Shown here piece after piece: positions 63,926 to 64,000 of a stretch of DNA of 64,000 nucleotides. Each line of letters opens with the position of its first letter. The stretch's first letter is position 1. The DNA lies in assembly GCA_019359445.1 (NCBI GenBank), contig JAHHHJ010000002.1:186001-250000 (forward strand), in the 5' to 3' direction. This DNA comes from Kastovskya adunca ATA6-11-RM4. Its GTDB lineage: Bacteria; Cyanobacteriota; Cyanobacteriia; Cyanobacteriales; Coleofasciculaceae. The position numbers and the translations under genes are program-made. The notes under the pieces are model-generated. The model saw only the letters and a list, made by a program, of their open reading frames with translations. It ran no database searches and was not told where the DNA came from.

Positions 63926-64000
63926 TTACCCTAGAAACCCTTGAAAAATGGCTGAATGCACCTGCTGAAACCGAAAAACTTGAATTTAAACAAGCCAAGC
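63922..64000 (+). CDS. AlbA_2/Schlafen-type ATP-binding protein, 5' part
   Basis: Begins at ATG 63922, overlapping the hsdS stop; 26 codons are inside the window: MITLETLEKWLNAPAETEKL then EFKQAK. The E-x-x-x-LEFKQAK pattern is the start of AlbA_2 (Schlafen-like) domain proteins often found inside type I restriction operons. The rest, and hsdR, would be to the right. Confidence 0.7.
   Translation, partial: MITLETLEKWLNAPAETEKLEFKQAK

Overview
The window is chromosomal DNA from a cyanobacterium, most likely a larger filamentous or colonial one. The evidence is the very frequent HIP1 octamer (GCGATCGC) and a set of cyanobacterial genes: petM, ycf39, an nblR-type regulator, DUF2949 and DUF5340 proteins, xisH/xisI, PEP-CTERM proteins and short heptamer repeats. 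No CRISPR array, rRNA or replication origin was seen.

Layout. 0-6 kb: the end of lpdA with a 41-bp tandem triplication over its stop codon, trpC, a class V aminotransferase, DUF2949, a DUF192 lipoprotein and nblR. 6-11 kb: an SDR, a GHKL/MORC-like ATPase behind a small HTH gene with a 12-bp inverted repeat between them, and a first Rpn-type nuclease. 11-17.5 kb: nadK, ycf39, petM, pdxA, a lone TnpB insertion and an NTF2-like protein. 18-23 kb: accessory DNA with an orphan antitoxin, a second Rpn gene overlapping a deleted hsdM relic, and a DUF262 + HNH pair. 23-33.6 kb: PRC-barrel protein, SMC, a membrane NACHT NTPase, a TPR protein, a heptamer array, ruvB, hisF and tRNA-Ala(GGC). 34-40.6 kb: a CHRD PEP-CTERM protein, App1 phosphatase, xisH/xisI, a decayed RluA fragment, a GIY-YIG protein, an AlkA-like glycosylase and a DUF4258/DUF2283 pair. 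40.6-52.3 kb: SRPBCC, ABC1 kinase, leuA with a possible leader ORF, a CASTOR/POLLUX-like channel, an RluA synthase carrying an in-frame inverted-repeat insert, a glutathionyl-hydroquinone reductase and hisC. 52.4-53.2 kb: debris of a type ISP restriction enzyme, an antitoxin/MazF pair and an IS6-type transposase. 53-60.5 kb: DUF72, a cistern-family PEP-CTERM protein, hflX, PPC protein, peptidoglycan-binding protein, mazG and DUF2227. 60.5-64 kb: tRNA-Val(TAC), three GTGACAAATYAATGTC repeats 14 bp after it, then hsdM-hsdS and the start of an AlbA-type gene.

The most striking signal is at 60589-60658. It closely resembles, from memory, the terminal sequence of type V-K CRISPR-associated Tn7-like transposons (ShCAST type), which home to tRNA genes. 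The type I restriction genes that follow would be cargo, and the rest of the element would lie beyond the right edge of the window. This is inferred from the end sequence and position; no transposase or Cas12k gene is inside the window.

Housekeeping genes (lpdA, trpC, nadK, pdxA, ruvB, hisF, leuA, hisC, hflX, mazG, smc) are interleaved with mobile and defence-like genes and many gene relics. The relics were found by reading short frames and often explain odd starts, truncations or overlaps of neighbouring genes.
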